From Dermatemys mawii (lineage: Eukaryota; Chordata; Testudines; Dermatemydidae), in the NCBI GenBank assembly GCA_007922305.1, contig ML677358.1, forward strand, positions 12,913,343 to 12,977,342: a stretch of DNA of 64,000 nucleotides, read 5' to 3'. Of the stretch, positions 44,516 to 56,465 are shown one piece after another. Position numbers and translations under genes: made by a program. Each line of letters begins with the position of its first letter. The first letter of the stretch is position 1. The notes beneath the pieces are model-generated. The model had not been told where the DNA came from. It ran no database searches and worked only from the letters and a program-made list of their open reading frames with translations.

Positions 44516-45769
44516 CTGAAGGGAGGGGCAGTGTGGTGAAGGATACTGAAGCATGGGTATGTGTATAACTCCTTTCCAAGTATTTAATAAGGTCTGAAGC
44601 AAAGTTTGCCATTTCTTTAAGAATTAACATTTTCCAAACTGGTCTTCCACCCGAATGAGATCCCTTCCTGGTTTCAAATATCCTGCTATTGAATAAGTAG
44701 TAGCCTGTAAAAAATGGGAGCTATGGACAGCACCTACGTGATTTCCCTGGAAGGCTGTAGTGATAACAAAGGGTTACTTTATCTTTCCCTTTGTTATAAG
44801 TTACATGACTGAAATAACTGCATTAAACAAAAAGACCAGCAATGATCCCTTTTCTGGCTGGCATTTGCAGTCTCTGAATCCAATCAGGGGCATAATGTCT
44901 CTCTGTTGTACTGATTGTGCAGATGCTCTGCAATGTCATGCAGATCTTAGTTATAATAAGTGTTTAGCAATTCATATTTAGTGTAAATCTTTATTACTGT
45001 TGTGTTGGTGATATTCACATGTGGGTACTGCAGTTACATTGTTTACACATGTATTCTTGTTTCTTACCATTGACACTGATTATCTGCTCATCACAACTGA
45101 AACATAAAATGAATGGAGTGATTGGAAATCAGATTTTCAGCATGTTGGATGGAGCATCATACCTCTAAAGTGTCCTCACCACTTCCTGTGGGTGACAGGC
45201 AAGCTGAGTGCTCTGTCCTATAGTATGTTAAATAAAAGTCTGCCTAGCCAGCAGACGCATCCAAAACTGGGTATGGTCCAAATGCACGCTGCACATAATT
45301 TTAAATTGCTTTTTTGTTTTTAAAAACAGATAGTACTACCCAGTCACGCACCCAGCATCACTTACTTCAGAGATAGGAGGAGTCTGACAGGCTCACCTTT
45401 CTCATAAAGCCAGTCTCCCGGTTCTCTCAGTACTCCTTACGAGTATCATAGCCAATCTTAGGGCAGTCTGCCCAGTGCAGTCATGGAACTAAAAAAGCCA
45501 CAACCACCACTGGTTATGCCATTACCTCTGAATAACTGACTCTGAGACTAAGGCAACGTGTTACAAACTAGTGTGACTAGGTGGATTTAAATTAGTGGTG
45601 GCAAAACCACTGGAGGTTCAGTTTGGATAATCATCCAAAATATACTGCTTTGCCAGGAAGTGCACAAGCTCCCTCATTTCTTCTGAGTGCAATTCAAGTA
45701 AACCAGGATCAGCTGTCTGTGTGTGATATTCTCTAGCTCAGCCACGCATTATGGGTTTGATGCAGGAGC
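44516..45769. other. No gene recognised
   Basis: AT-rich sequence with scattered short open frames and no motif. No terminal-repeat element was seen. Confidence 0.4.
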
Positions 45770-45860
45770 CATTTGGTAAAATTTATGGCCTGTGTTATGT
45801 AGGAGGTCAGACTGGATGATCATAATGGTACCTTCTGGCCTTAAAAATCTATCAGTCTGT
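45770..45860 (+). mobile_element. CR1-type LINE or SINE 3' tail
   Basis: GCCTGTGTTATGTAGGAGGT, CAGACTGGATGATCATAATG and CTTCTGGCCTTAAAAATC, then CTATCAGTCTG, is the best preserved of the CR1-type tails in the window. It lies on the plus strand. Confidence 0.8.
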
Positions 45861-46318
45861 AAGTTCTTAATTGAACCATAAAGCCAGTCAGCTACTCCGG
45901 GTCCTGGCCATACAGAAAATTATTTTTCCCACCACAGCAGCTGAAATTTACTTGGGCAGATAGAACAGGCTCTAGCTGTGGGCATCTGAGAGGAATAGCC
46001 AGGTGTTCTCCATGCACAGCCCTGATTTGGGAATTAGCTCCCTGCACTGATCTGACAGAGCCTAATTGCTGGCTATTAGAGTGTGGGTCTTGGCCCATTT
46101 CTTTTCTCATGCTTTCGTCATGGAAAGGGAGGGTGCTCATATTTATATTTTGGACAGAATGTTTCTCCTTGGTTTTTTGGGCTGACTAATAAAATAGTGT
46201 TTTGATTTTTTTTCAAATTAAATGACATACATGTGAGCCAAGATTTGGTAACTGGGTGCATTTTATAAGATAAGTAAAACATTTTCAAAAATGGTTTTGG
46301 TCACAACATTAAACTAAA
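45861..46318. other. No gene or recognised repeat
   Basis: AT-rich left flank of the large hAT element, with T-rich tracts near 46200. Open frames are short and without motif. Confidence 0.4.
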
Positions 46319-46764
46319 CCACTAATCAGGGGTGGCCCTAGACTGACTGCCAACAACTGGAGCCCTAGGCGAACCTTGCAATCAGCGCCCCCACCCCTAA
46401 AAGGCAGATCTAGGTTGAGGTTTTTGTTAAACTGGGAAACATTTGGACCCTTTTTTCCTTTTAATGTTTTTTAAGGTTTTTTTAAACAAAGGATTAATTA
46501 TTCAATTTGTCCATCCATCTGTCCAACCAATGTTTCTGAGATCAGACAAGAGAGAACGTTTTCAGAATAGATTTGTAAATGTCAGTTAGATGATATCAGT
46601 CCAATTTCAAATAAAAATGCATTAAAAATGTTGTTAATTTCTTATTATAAATCCAAAATTATCCTATCCTGCTTTAACTGACATTACCATGACATCCAAT
46701 ATACAAAGAAATAAGAAAACTCTTCAATGAACTTTAACTTGTATTTACAAAACACTCTGTGCTC

Positions 46765-49722
46765 TTAAAACATGACTTTTCTTGCTTTAAGTTTTGAAAA
46801 TTCAGTCACTAGTTCTTTTAGATACGGTTTTCCAGCTATTTCATGCTCTATTGACATTGTGGCAAGTTCAACAAGTCTCTCTTGCACCACTGTTGAACAC
46901 AGATATGTTTTTATCAATTTTAACTTTGAGAAGCTACATTCCCCACTAGCTACGGAAACTAGCAAAGTTAAAAGAATACGTAGAGCTATAAAAAGGTTTG
47001 GAAAATTGTCTTGAGTATATTTTCACAAAGAAACTTCAGTACTTCTTCAGGAGTGGAATGTTTCTTAAGTCGCTTTGAAAAAGCCTGAAGCTAAAATCTG
47101 TAGCATCAATGTCTTTTGAATTTTCATGAAGCTGACTCGAGTTTTATACAAAATTCTCTTATCTGTTTTGCTAATCGTGGATATCATATAAAAAGTCAAA
47201 TACTGACTCTAGCTGCTGCATCTGTTGAAATCTTTTGTCAACTGAGTGAATAGCAGTATCAAGGACTGTGAAGCAGAAATTCACTTTGAACCTTTGTTTT
47301 GGGTTCTGAATGGGTGTGTCTTGTCCTTCATGCGGAAACTACTGTTTCTTTTGCCGAATGCAAACTAGCTCTGGTTCAAATTCTGTCAGAAAGTGTATTT
47401 CTTCAGCAAGCTCAAGAGAATCTATCAGTGTTCTTTTGAAGCCTTCATCACTTCTGAATTCCTCCAGAATATTTTTAGTTTGCTGCAGTTTTTGAATAGC
47501 AGAATGTATGTTCATATTTTCCCCCCTTGAAGCTGCTTACTAGCAAGGTCAATCTCGAAAATAATATTATACCATAAAATATATGAAGTCACAAATTTGA
47601 ACTTGAAAAGGCCATTTGCAAGAGCTTCTGCATCTGAACATGCTATATTGCCAGATGATCCAGTAAAGGTGGTAGTATCAAAAATTTCAATTAGGGTATC
47701 ATAAATGTTTCCAAGTTCATAGCGAAGAGGCTTCAAAGCATCCGCGTGACTCTCCCTTCTTGTCTAAGTGGTTTCACAGTTAGAGAATTCACATGGCAAA
47801 TCAGAATCTCCCAACGGAGTGTTGAGCCTGAGAAAAAACAAATAAACACATTGCACCAGGTCAAAGAAATTGCTTGCCTCCAAACAGCATCTAGCAGCAT
47901 CACTGACAACCAAATTTAGAGAATGCACACTGCAAGGAATTAAAAAAGTCCCTATTATTGATTTCCATCATTCTCCTTTGCACACCATTGTCTTTCCCTT
48001 TCATATTACTCCTCTTATCATAGCTTTGACCACTTACGTTTTCAACAGATAATGACATTGTTTCAAGCTCTTGTAGAATAGTTTGTCATAAATGCTCCAG
48101 CCATCTCCTTCAGTAGTATGAAACCCCCAAAATGTTCCTTTATGAGCACTTCAACATTATCTTCATCTGCAGACTTTTCCATATTCACAAAATGAGTGAT
48201 CATGATTTATTCAACATGACTCACATCTGGTGTACAGTCCAGTATTATTGAAAAGTATTTTGCAGAATGAACAGCTTCTACAATTTTTTAATGGCATTTG
48301 CTAGGATTTGAATCAATTCATTCTCATATTTTTCTAAGTAATGAACCGGTGTTTCATGATCAGTTATGTTACGTAGGTGCTCCTTCCTGACTGGATCAAA
48401 CAAAGCTAGATATTCAATAATTTTTTAAAAGTTTCCATTACCTGAAATGTATAATTTTTCATTTCTACCGTGGCCACAGAATGCTAAATTTTGCCCATCA
48501 AGAACTCTCACTAAAGCAATCAGACACATCAATACTTGTTGCCAATATTCTGCTTTTTCCTTGATCACACATAAATTTTCTTTATCGATAGGTTTTCCTT
48601 TTTTTTCAATCATAATTCAAGTTCCTTCCAATTTTGAAAACATTCCAAATGTTCTGTACTTCTTTCATGTGAAGAGAGAATTGAATATATGTTTTTCCAG
48701 TACTTAGAACAGCGGTTCTCAAACTTACCTAAACCGCGACTCTTTTTTCTGCAGCTGCCTGGCGGCGTGACCCTTGTATGTCCGCCAAAAAGCTGCCAAA
48801 TTAATTACTTCCACATTTGGTGGCTTTTCGGCGGACATGACGAACACTCCCGAGTGTGCGCTGAATCTAGAAACAATCACTTTGGTGGCACTCGGGAGTG
48901 CTCAGCATGTCCACCAAAAAGCTGCTGAATACAGAATAATTCATTTGGCGGCTTTTCGGCGGTGGCAGGGGCTCGTGACCCCCCGGGAAGCGGACGGCGA
49001 CCCCCGCATGGGATCATGACCCTGTTTGAGAACCTCTGACTTAGAACCATTTTCAGTAAGTGATGTACCAATTGCTTGATTTCTAATCAACTTGCAGCAA
49101 AAGCAAAACAGAATCCTTTGACAGTGAATATTGTAACAAGTTTTGATGAATTTCTTCCTCATTAATGAGTTTCCTCTTGTAATGCTGAGCAGATAATTTT
49201 CTTTTATTTCCGTCCTTAGGGAAGGGTCCATATTCTACAAGAATTTGCTGTACGCTGTCATCACATCTGGACCATGAAGCTGGGTCCTCATACTGTAACT
49301 TGTTTGTAACTTTCTCATCCTTTCTTCCTTCTACTTCATTTACTTCAATTTCTGCATGTGTCTCTGAAGGTGAATAAATTTTCTTCATTTCCATATCAGT
49401 CTGATGCTGTGAGTTGCCTTTATCTAGAAGTTTCCATCATCTTGAGTTTCCAAACTGCTTTTTTGTGCATGTGAGTTACCCTGACCTCGAAGTAATATAT
49501 CTTCATCTTGATATTCCAAACTGCTTTCATGCGGATGTGAGCTAACCTCCTCTCCAAGTAAATTCCTTCATCTGGATACTGTGAACTGCTTCCATCTTTA
49601 TCTGAATTAAAAAGAAGATATTTCAGGAAGGATCCCTGCTGTTTTGCTTGGTCCCTTTCCTTCTTAGCCTTTCGTTTCCGATACTTGGCTCCTGAGGGTT
49701 TTCTTTTTCCTCTTTCTGCCAT
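46765..49722 (-). pseudogene. hAT transposase pseudogene (BED/TTF-like finger, DUF4371-type body, dimerisation domain)
   Basis: Read leftward: from ATG 49722, a basic N-terminus MAERGKRKPSGAKYRKRKAK then GSFLKYLLFN; at about 49286, DPASWSRCDDSVQQILVEYGP with KRKLSAQHYKRKL; at 49108, in a shifted frame, LFCFCCKLI (zinc finger Cys pairs). After the nested MITE, a 48613-48425 segment has IDKENLCVIKEKAEYWQQVL, QNLAFCGHGRNEKLY and SGNGNF. Near 47736-47512 are IACSDAEALANG and FKFKFVTSYILWYNIIFEID, with VSKQLQ-like LASKQLQ. The C-terminus (46965-46765) has SGECSFSKLKLIKTYLCS and RLVELATMSIEHE, the hAT dimerisation signature. This architecture is that of the hAT transposases resembling ZMYM1-type host genes. 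Frameshifts and stops rule out a functional protein. Confidence 0.85.
48710..49038. mobile_element. hAT MITE (329 bp) nested in the hAT transposon
   Basis: Ends CAGCGGTTCTCAAAC and GTTTGAGAACCTCTG are inverted repeats, and ACTTAGAA flanks both sides (48702-48709, 49039-49046), an exact 8-bp duplication. It interrupts the transposase coding region just after the zinc finger, so it arrived later. The interior has a hairpin at 48779-48837 (TGTCCGCCAAAAAGC paired with GCTTTTCGGCGGACA) and an ACTCCCGAGTG/CACTCGGGAGTG pair. Confidence 0.95.
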
Positions 49723-50944
49723 ATGGGGCATTTGAATATTGTTATGTACTGTGCTCCCAACTGCAAGCATTATAGCGTTAAGGATAGCTGACACACCTAC
49801 CACATGATTGGCGATTTAAACCACATTGCAGCCATCCCAGCACGTCTCTTCACTGCTTAAAGGTTCAGTGATTAGTAACATACACTCACTCACCTATTAA
49901 AACAGTTAGTTACAGCATTTACATGGAAACAGAATGATCTTTTTCAATGTTATAACCTGACACGGGTTGTTTGGAAAGTAATTCCCTTCCTCATGGTTAC
50001 CTGCTTGGAGCATGAAGTCATCACTTTCATAGTCTATTAATGTTAACACTGTTACTTTTCTTTTATGGACCTTATTTATTACATGTGAACCAATTACAAC
50101 AAAGAAAAGTTCATAATTATACAGCCCGATAATGCTAAGCTTTAATAACGCTTAAAGATACTCATATTTTGGATTTATAATGTTGAAAGATGTTATTCTT
50201 TGGCACCAAGAAACACAATTTTCTACAGTATTCACTTGATTCTTAACCCTCTACCTGTGATGTGTGTTAAAATTATCACATGACATGTATCAACTCGCAA
50301 GATCTTCACTCTACATGAATTTCAAGTTAGGTGTCACTAGCATTGCAGATCTTGCTGCTGGTGGATGTGTTTCACTGTGGCTGAGTTATTGCTTATCAAA
50401 ATTGTGGAGAGGGTCATCTTGACCCTATGTTGCAAATTGAAAAAAAAAGTCACTAAAATATTATTTATTTCTGCAGTAAATCTAAGATTTGATATATTAA
50501 TAAATTCTCAGAAATGTAGAGAAATGAATTATAATTCATTTTCCCTCCGTACACACACAGGAATTGAAATAATGACATCTTTGTTGTTGTTTTTTTAAAA
50601 TTTGACTTTTTTCCCTTGAACTTGGCACCCATTCAATTTGACATCCTAGGTGACTGCCTAATTCACCGATATGGATGCCCCCCCAGCCACTAATATACAA
50701 ATAAAATACTCCACTTACTTTTATGGATTCCTTAAGACCTAATTCTCCAACCCTCAACTGGCTCAAAATCCAGTAGTTTATCTCCTCCCACATCCACAGA
50801 AATCCTAACTGGGTTCTTGTTTATTTCAGACTTCCTCTTAATACTCAAGAACCTCATTCCACTGTTCCCATCTTTGTCTATTTTCCAGCTCACTCCCTAT
50901 AAATACATTGTGGGGAAGGGCAGGGGGTAAACATGAGGAAGGGA

Positions 50945-51215
50945 GAAGAGCTATTTAAGCAAAAGGATAATGTGAGCACAAGAACAAAGAGGAATAAATT
51001 AGACATGAATGAACAGGTTGGAAATTAGAAGATTTCTAACCACCAGAGGAGTGAGGTTCTCGAACAGCCTCCTGGTAGGAAGAGTGAGGGCAAATAACTT
51101 AACTAGTTTTCAGATGGAACTTGACAAATGTATGAACTGGAAAGTGCCTGTGATAGCAGGGGACTGGAGTTAAGGACCCAAGAGCTCCCTTCCAGTCCTA
51201 TGTCCATATGCTTGA
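50945..51215 (+). mobile_element. CR1 LINE 3' fragment
   Basis: CAGGTTGGAAATTAGAAGAT, GAGGTTCTCGAACAGCCTCC and TTCAGATGGAACTTGACAAA, then AGCTCCCTTCCAGTCCTATG, follow the CR1 3' order (the last is the CCTTCCARCCCTA end). It is on the plus strand, with no frame. Confidence 0.7.
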
Positions 51216-51271
51216 GATGTATCACTCATTTCTCTTGGCAAGAAAAATTGTGGTTTCATAGAAATTCTGAG

Positions 51272-51389
51272 AGCCCATAATCCAACAAAGCACTCAAACA
51301 TATACATATTAAATAGGTGAGTAGTCTAATTGAAATCAGTGGGACTGCTCACGTGCTAAAGCTTAAAATGCTTTCCTGGAGCTGGGCCA
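51272..51389. repeat. Palindromic repeat (about 118 bp)
   Basis: AGCCCATAATCCAACAAAGC and AAATGCTTTCCTGGAGCTGG are inverted ends, with an inner pair AGGTGAGTAGTC and GGGACTGCTCACG around an ATTGAAATCAGTGGG centre. It is a very short palindromic MITE-like repeat common in reptile and bird genomes. Confidence 0.65.
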
Positions 51390-51392
51390 CAA

Positions 51393-52116
51393 TTAGTAGC
51401 ATGAGCCTGAACCCAATGCTTTGATCTGAACTTCAGTCCCTCCAGACTTGAGGAAATTTGGATCAAGGCTAATCTGTGGTTTTTGGTGGGGGTAACTGAT
51501 GTAAGAATTGCAATCTCCAACCAGATAAGGATACTTTTCCAGTTTGTTTTTATTACTATGTTCTCCTGGTGGCAGATCATCTCCATTCCTGCCTGATGTT
51601 AACTATCCGGATTGCTTCTGGGCTACTTCCAACACTTGTTTGATATTGGGCTAGACTGTTACTTCATTTGCTGAGGATTTTGTTCACTCCATCCCACTCT
51701 GGTGAGATATAGTTTGCGATAAGGCAAGTGTACTCCTCAAACAGTTGTTAAAAAGTGACAGGAGATGTAAATTCTAGTAAGGTCTGCATAGAGAAAATCC
51801 TTCTGGATCATTCTGATTCCCCCCTCATCCCCCGCAGCATCAAAAGGCTGAAAGGAAAACCTCTTTAATATGAGCAAAACAAAGAGGACCCAAACCTGCA
51901 GTCATTATTCAGGCAGAACTCAAGAGAACAAGGCTGCCACTTGAGCGTAACTCTGGCACTAGAATTCACTCACAGAAAGAAAACCCTTCCCAGTAGTTCT
52001 GGTTGGACTGCACTAACCTATTCCATTGTGGAAGTTCCAGATAGATTTTTAGCTCATTCTTACAGTTTCAGCTGGTCATGTAGGTTTTAGAACTGAACAA
52101 CAGGTCTAATGTTGCC
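51393..52116. other. No gene or recognised repeat
   Basis: AT-rich sequence without exon-like open frames. Confidence 0.4.
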
Positions 52117-52119
52117 TAA

Positions 52120-52393
52120 GGGTAGGGCTACACTACCCGTCGGATCGGCGGGTAGCGCTCGATGTATCGGGGATTGATTTATTGTGTCTCATCTAGATGT
52201 GATAAATTGATCCCTGAATTGATGCCTGTACTCCACCTTGGCAGGAGGAGTAAGCAGAATTGGTGGGGAAGTGGCCGCCTTCGTGACGACCGCCAGATAA
52301 GTCGAACTAAAATACGTCGACTTCAGCTACACGAATAGCATAGCTGAAGTTGCGTATCTTAGTTTGAATCCCTCCCCTAGTGTAGCCCAGCCC
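52120..52393. mobile_element. Harbinger-like MITE (274 bp) with TAA duplication
   Basis: GGGTAGGGCTACACTAC and AGTGTAGCCCAGCCC are inverted ends flanked by TAA (52117-52119 and 52394-52396). Its interior matches the element at 15083 (GATAAGTCGAACTAAAATAC, GACTTCAGCTACACGAATAG). It retains several CpG, which suggests a relatively younger copy. Confidence 0.85.
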
Positions 52394-52396
52394 TAA

Positions 52397-54119
52397 GGCT
52401 TCTAGTTCTGCAGCTGAAACCCCCCAGAAACCAGGGCAAATCAAAGCCCAACTAAAGGATTCTAATGAAGTCTACTGGAATTTTCACTAAGGAGTTCAGG
52501 TAGGGCCTGCAAACTTCAGTGCTTGGTGTTGTCTGCCATCCAGTGGCTCGGCTATAGGGTGGACTTGTCTAATTAGGGATGATCTCCCATACATCTAATT
52601 GTTATACTCTGTATGTGTGACATCTGTCATTTTGGCTGATGTACCAGGGACTGAACAAGGGATCTCCAAAGATAAAAGCATCATCTTCTACAGCTTGATC
52701 TAAAGAGTTGGGGCTGTAACAGTCTTGTATTCTCTGCCGATCAAACACAGAGCGGACCTGTAACACACATGCACCAATGGATTACACATACCCTGTGCAC
52801 TGCTGAAACTAATTGGAGCTCTCACTCTCCTAGTCATCAGCATTTCTAGGGGAGCTCTGAGTGTCTCTGGCTGTAGACAGAAGATGTTGATTGGTGGCAG
52901 AGTTCTGCAGTATGAAAACTACAACTATTCAATTCAATTAGGCTCAATTATCAGAGTTTGCAAACTCAGCCAACACAGTTTGAAGTCAGTGAGCTTTGTG
53001 GATATTAGTACCTCTGCTGAATATGGGGTGATGTTTATTTGGCAAGTTGTTACAGTTCTTCATGCAGTGATTAGGTTCAAATTAATTTATACCACAAAGT
53101 ATAAGTACCAGGATTGTCCCCGTCCTGTCCTTGTGCTGATATTTCATCATACTTCAGAGGTGATTTGTTGTAAGCTACGCATCTCTCACATCCATCCAGC
53201 ACAGAATCTTCCCAAGAAAAAAGTCTGCTCAGTGGGGGATGGGCCCACCCTGAATACAAACACCCTAAAACTTTGGGAAAAATTAGACCCAGATTCAGAT
53301 TTTTAGATCTTGAACCATCCCTAGTGTTTTTGTGTAGAAATCTGGATAGCATTCTGTCCTTTCAATAACATTGAGTCCAGCCTAAAAGGAATTCCATGTT
53401 TTCTACTTTATTGACATTACACAACCAAGAACTGATAGATGATTCACGCTAACTGAGTAGTCTGATGACGGACCTATGTACATGGATAGGGTGGTTCTTC
53501 CTAGGTCATCACAATGAAGGTAATTGGCAAGACACTGGAGAGACGCCTGCATTGCAGCTGGTCAAAAGCACACCCGTCTGTCAAACATCCTCAAAGGACT
53601 TTCAGAACAGCACTGATATTTCTAAAAGCACCACCCTTCCAAGAACCGAATGCTGTAACCACGTATCAGAAACTGGCTAACCTGCTAATGACTCTGTGAG
53701 CCCTTGTGGATTACTGCATTGTTTTTAATTGCAAGCAAACCACATACACAGGGAAAAAAGGACATTTAATCACAAAATGGACCTTTTTCATTTAGTTTGA
53801 CAAACGTCATCTAGTTGGTAATTTTTATAATTTCACAGTGTTGCATACATATAACTGGGTTTTCATATGACTTCTCAGATATATGCAATTTAATCAAAGG
53901 ATGGTCCCCACCATTCAAGTTTTGTTGGGTAAATAGTCAGGTTAATTCTTTAAAGAAAAAAAAAAAGAGCTCCAAAATGCTGCAGAAGAAAAGCTGTCAG
54001 TATTACCCGACAGATCAGAAGCAGGAAGTACTGGAAACCTCATAAGACAATCTAATTTAGTCTCCTGTCGGCTGTAATACTATGGGCTAATTCCGGCTGT
54101 AGGCTTGGTATAGGGATGG
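52397..54119. other. No gene recognised
   Basis: The plus-strand open frame 52884-53306 (140 residues) is one of the longest outside identified repeats but has no motif and no convincing splice sites. The segment at about 52100-52400 is covered by the MITE. The rest is AT-rich. Confidence 0.35.
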
Positions 54120-54205
54120 CTGGGTGATGCTTAGAGGCTTGTGATATGCAGGAGGTCAGACTAGATGGTCGGGCGGTCCCTTCTGGCCTTAAACTCTTAC
54201 CCTCT
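54120..54205 (+). mobile_element. CR1-type LINE or SINE 3' tail
   Basis: TGTGATATGCAGGAGGTCAG, ACTAGATGGTCGGGCGGTCC and CTTCTGGCCTTAAACTCT form the same tail as 45770, with substitutions. Confidence 0.75.
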
Positions 54206-56009
54206 CATGTCAGTCCACTCTTCAGTAACAAAACAGAGATGCTGTAAGTAGAAACTGACATAAGCCATTCATTTCCCCCATATGTCAAGGGCCAAAGGCA
54301 AGATAGGTTAGATTACTCTAATTTCATTTATGAACATCTGAAATATTTTTCAGAGTATGCTGGAACACACAGTATTAGTGATAACCCTAGCTGTGAAAAA
54401 GATATCCACACACCTTTATCAGAGCTGAAGTATTTCTAAAGACATCAGTATACAAAGTATCTCCACTCAAAGTACCTTGGAATAGATGTATTATGGATAC
54501 ACAAGTTAATTTTCTGAGCACTTTAAGGAACTTACATGTATCTTTCAAATAATGCTGGCTTTCTTTCGCTTTAACTATTTTTTCACAAGGGAAAAGAGGC
54601 ACCTTATTGCTAAGCCTATCCGGCTACTTGCCAAAGAGTTTACAGTGCTTGTGTTCATTTCCATCTTGCATGGGGCAAGGCAGAGGGAGTTCCTTATGTT
54701 TAATCTGCCAACTGGTGGCTAGACACTACAGCAGACACAACCAACTAGCAGAATACTCCCATCTGCCCCAGTAGATTTGCTGTGTGTGCATCCTATGCAT
54801 GATCACAGCTCAAACTGGGACTCTGTTGATCTACGCAGTTTTTCACATGGGCAAAAAAAGACACTTCCCCCTCAGCGGAGCTACCAGGAGCTGCACCTAA
54901 TTTGACTCACCTGCAGTCTCTAATGCTGATCTATAATCTTTGTTCAGACTCGCTATCTTTTCTCATCATGAGGCTCCGTGGGTTCTGCTTACTCAGCGCT
55001 AGCTGTATACTTCCTAAGGCAGGATCACGTCTGATAGATATGAAAGCCAGGACTTGCTCTTTCAGCAACACTGGATGGGAAACCTCTTGGTGGAAGGAAA
55101 CAGTGATTTGTAGGAACATCAGAGCTAGAAAAGGAAAACTCGGAGGCCCCAGCCATGTACTTATTCTACAAAGAAAAGTCCTGAGTTTTTTCTTTCCCTG
55201 TTTTAAAGGACAGCTGGCTGGATCTTTGGGAAGGCTCTCAAAAACAAAATGAAGTGAATATATGCTACCACCTGCTGGCCAGTCTTGGAAACAGATGCCT
55301 CCTTAGACTAGAACACCTGCTCTGAATGCCTTTTGCATGGCATGGTAATTGTTGTTCCAAACCCAAGACACAGAGATGCTACCTAGTATTCAAACAACAA
55401 GTAATGGAGAAAATGATTATATCATTCCATAGGAAACTCCCCCACTACATTCAGAGAATGCTAAGGCTGCACAGCTACACATTCAAGAGTCAGGAAATAC
55501 CAGAGTTCGGCAGACTACTAGTGTGTTTTTTTAAATAATTGAGCTCAAGCCACAGAAATGTCCGTAGCGTGGAGTCACTTTGCACATATTGCAGAGCATG
55601 GAGCAAAATATATGGATTGCAGACAAACTGAAATGGGGAAGGGAATTAGTACCCAGCAACAACTGCCTCTGAACAAGGCTACATACAATGCACTGTCCTG
55701 TGCAAACTGGCATAATATTGAAAGGCTGCTGCTGTTTTAGACTGTCAGCCATTACAGTGAATGATAGCAGAAAATGCATTGTTGTACAAGGCACTTAGTA
55801 ACCACATATTCCTACACCTTTCCTCACACCAACCCAGAGCCTAGGCACTGATGAAATTAATCATGCAAGATGGACAAGGACAGCTGAACCTACTAGACCG
55901 GGATGGAAAATGGATTTGAAAAATCCTCCCTGTTCCACAGTAGGAAAAAACAGCGATTTTTTGAAAATGTTCATTAAAAATGAGGGGGACAGAGCCAGCC
56001 TAGACCAGA
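54206..56009. other. No gene recognised
   Basis: A 116-residue plus-strand open frame (54902-55252) and several of 60-87 residues lack motifs and splice sites. AT-rich sequence, no terminal-repeat element. Confidence 0.35.
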
Positions 56010-56465
56010 AAAGCTAATGGCCCAGTGGTCAGGGCAATCACCTGGGATTGTAGGGGGCCCCAGTCAACATCCTGCTCTGGCTGATTCAGAGCAGCAACTG
56101 GAACCTGGGTCTCCCCATTCCCACCTAGTTATGCTGTAGTGGGACACTCTCAATGTCTCCTGGTAGAGCTGTTTCACTTTGTATAAATAATTACATATCT
56201 ATTAGGCCAAAGATGGACTGAGAGGGGCACTAAGGTGGGATGTGGGAGACCCAGGTTCAAGTCCTTGTGTCTCCCACATTCCACCGAGTGCCCAAACCAT
56301 TGGGCTAGAGTCAGTCTCTAGCCTAAATAATAATTATACTTATAAAGTGGAACAGTTCCAACAGGAGAGGTTGACTCACTTCATATCTTGGTGGTTAGTG
56401 AACTGGGTGGAGCAGGGACTTGAACCTTATCCCCAAAGAGCATCCTTACCACTGGGCTATTTCCT
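56010..56465. mobile_element. Cluster of tRNA-derived SINE heads in inverted pairs
   Basis: A-box TGGCCCAGTGG lies at 56018-56028 on plus. A perfect B-box GGTTCAAGTCC is at 56254-56264 on plus, and an exact B-box plus A-box (GGTTCAAGTCC, TAGCCCAGTGG) lie on minus at 56426-56416 and 56459-56449. Forward and reverse units sit head to head, so GGGATGTGGGAG (56238-56249) pairs with CTCCCACATTCC (56271-56282). This is typical of a tRNA-like pol III SINE present as inverted copies. In the minus-strand copy the distance between boxes (22 bases) is shorter than in a tRNA, so the unit is reduced. Confidence 0.6.

Larger units (their letters stand above)
46327..50686 (-). mobile_element. Full-length but decayed hAT transposon (4360 bp, minus strand)
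   Basis: The left end CAGGGGTGGCCC and right end (reverse complement CTGGGGGGGCATCC) are degraded inverted repeats. CCACTAAT lies on both sides (46319-46326 and 50687-50694), an exact 8-bp duplication. Coding remains on the minus strand run from about 49722 to 46765 in broken frames. The copy was later interrupted by a MITE at 48710-49038. Confidence 0.93.

Noticed and set aside
46765..49722. A functional host gene of the ZMYM1 type
   Set aside because: Transposon ends, an exact target duplication, frameshifts and stops show it is a dead hAT copy and not a domesticated gene.
52884..53306. 140-residue plus-strand open frame
   Set aside because: No motif, splice sites or known relatives. A frame of this length is expected by chance in 64 kb.
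56018..56459. Genuine tRNA genes
   Set aside because: A- and B-boxes are present, but the copies are decayed, inverted and without a complete cloverleaf or plausible anticodon arm. They are SINE heads.
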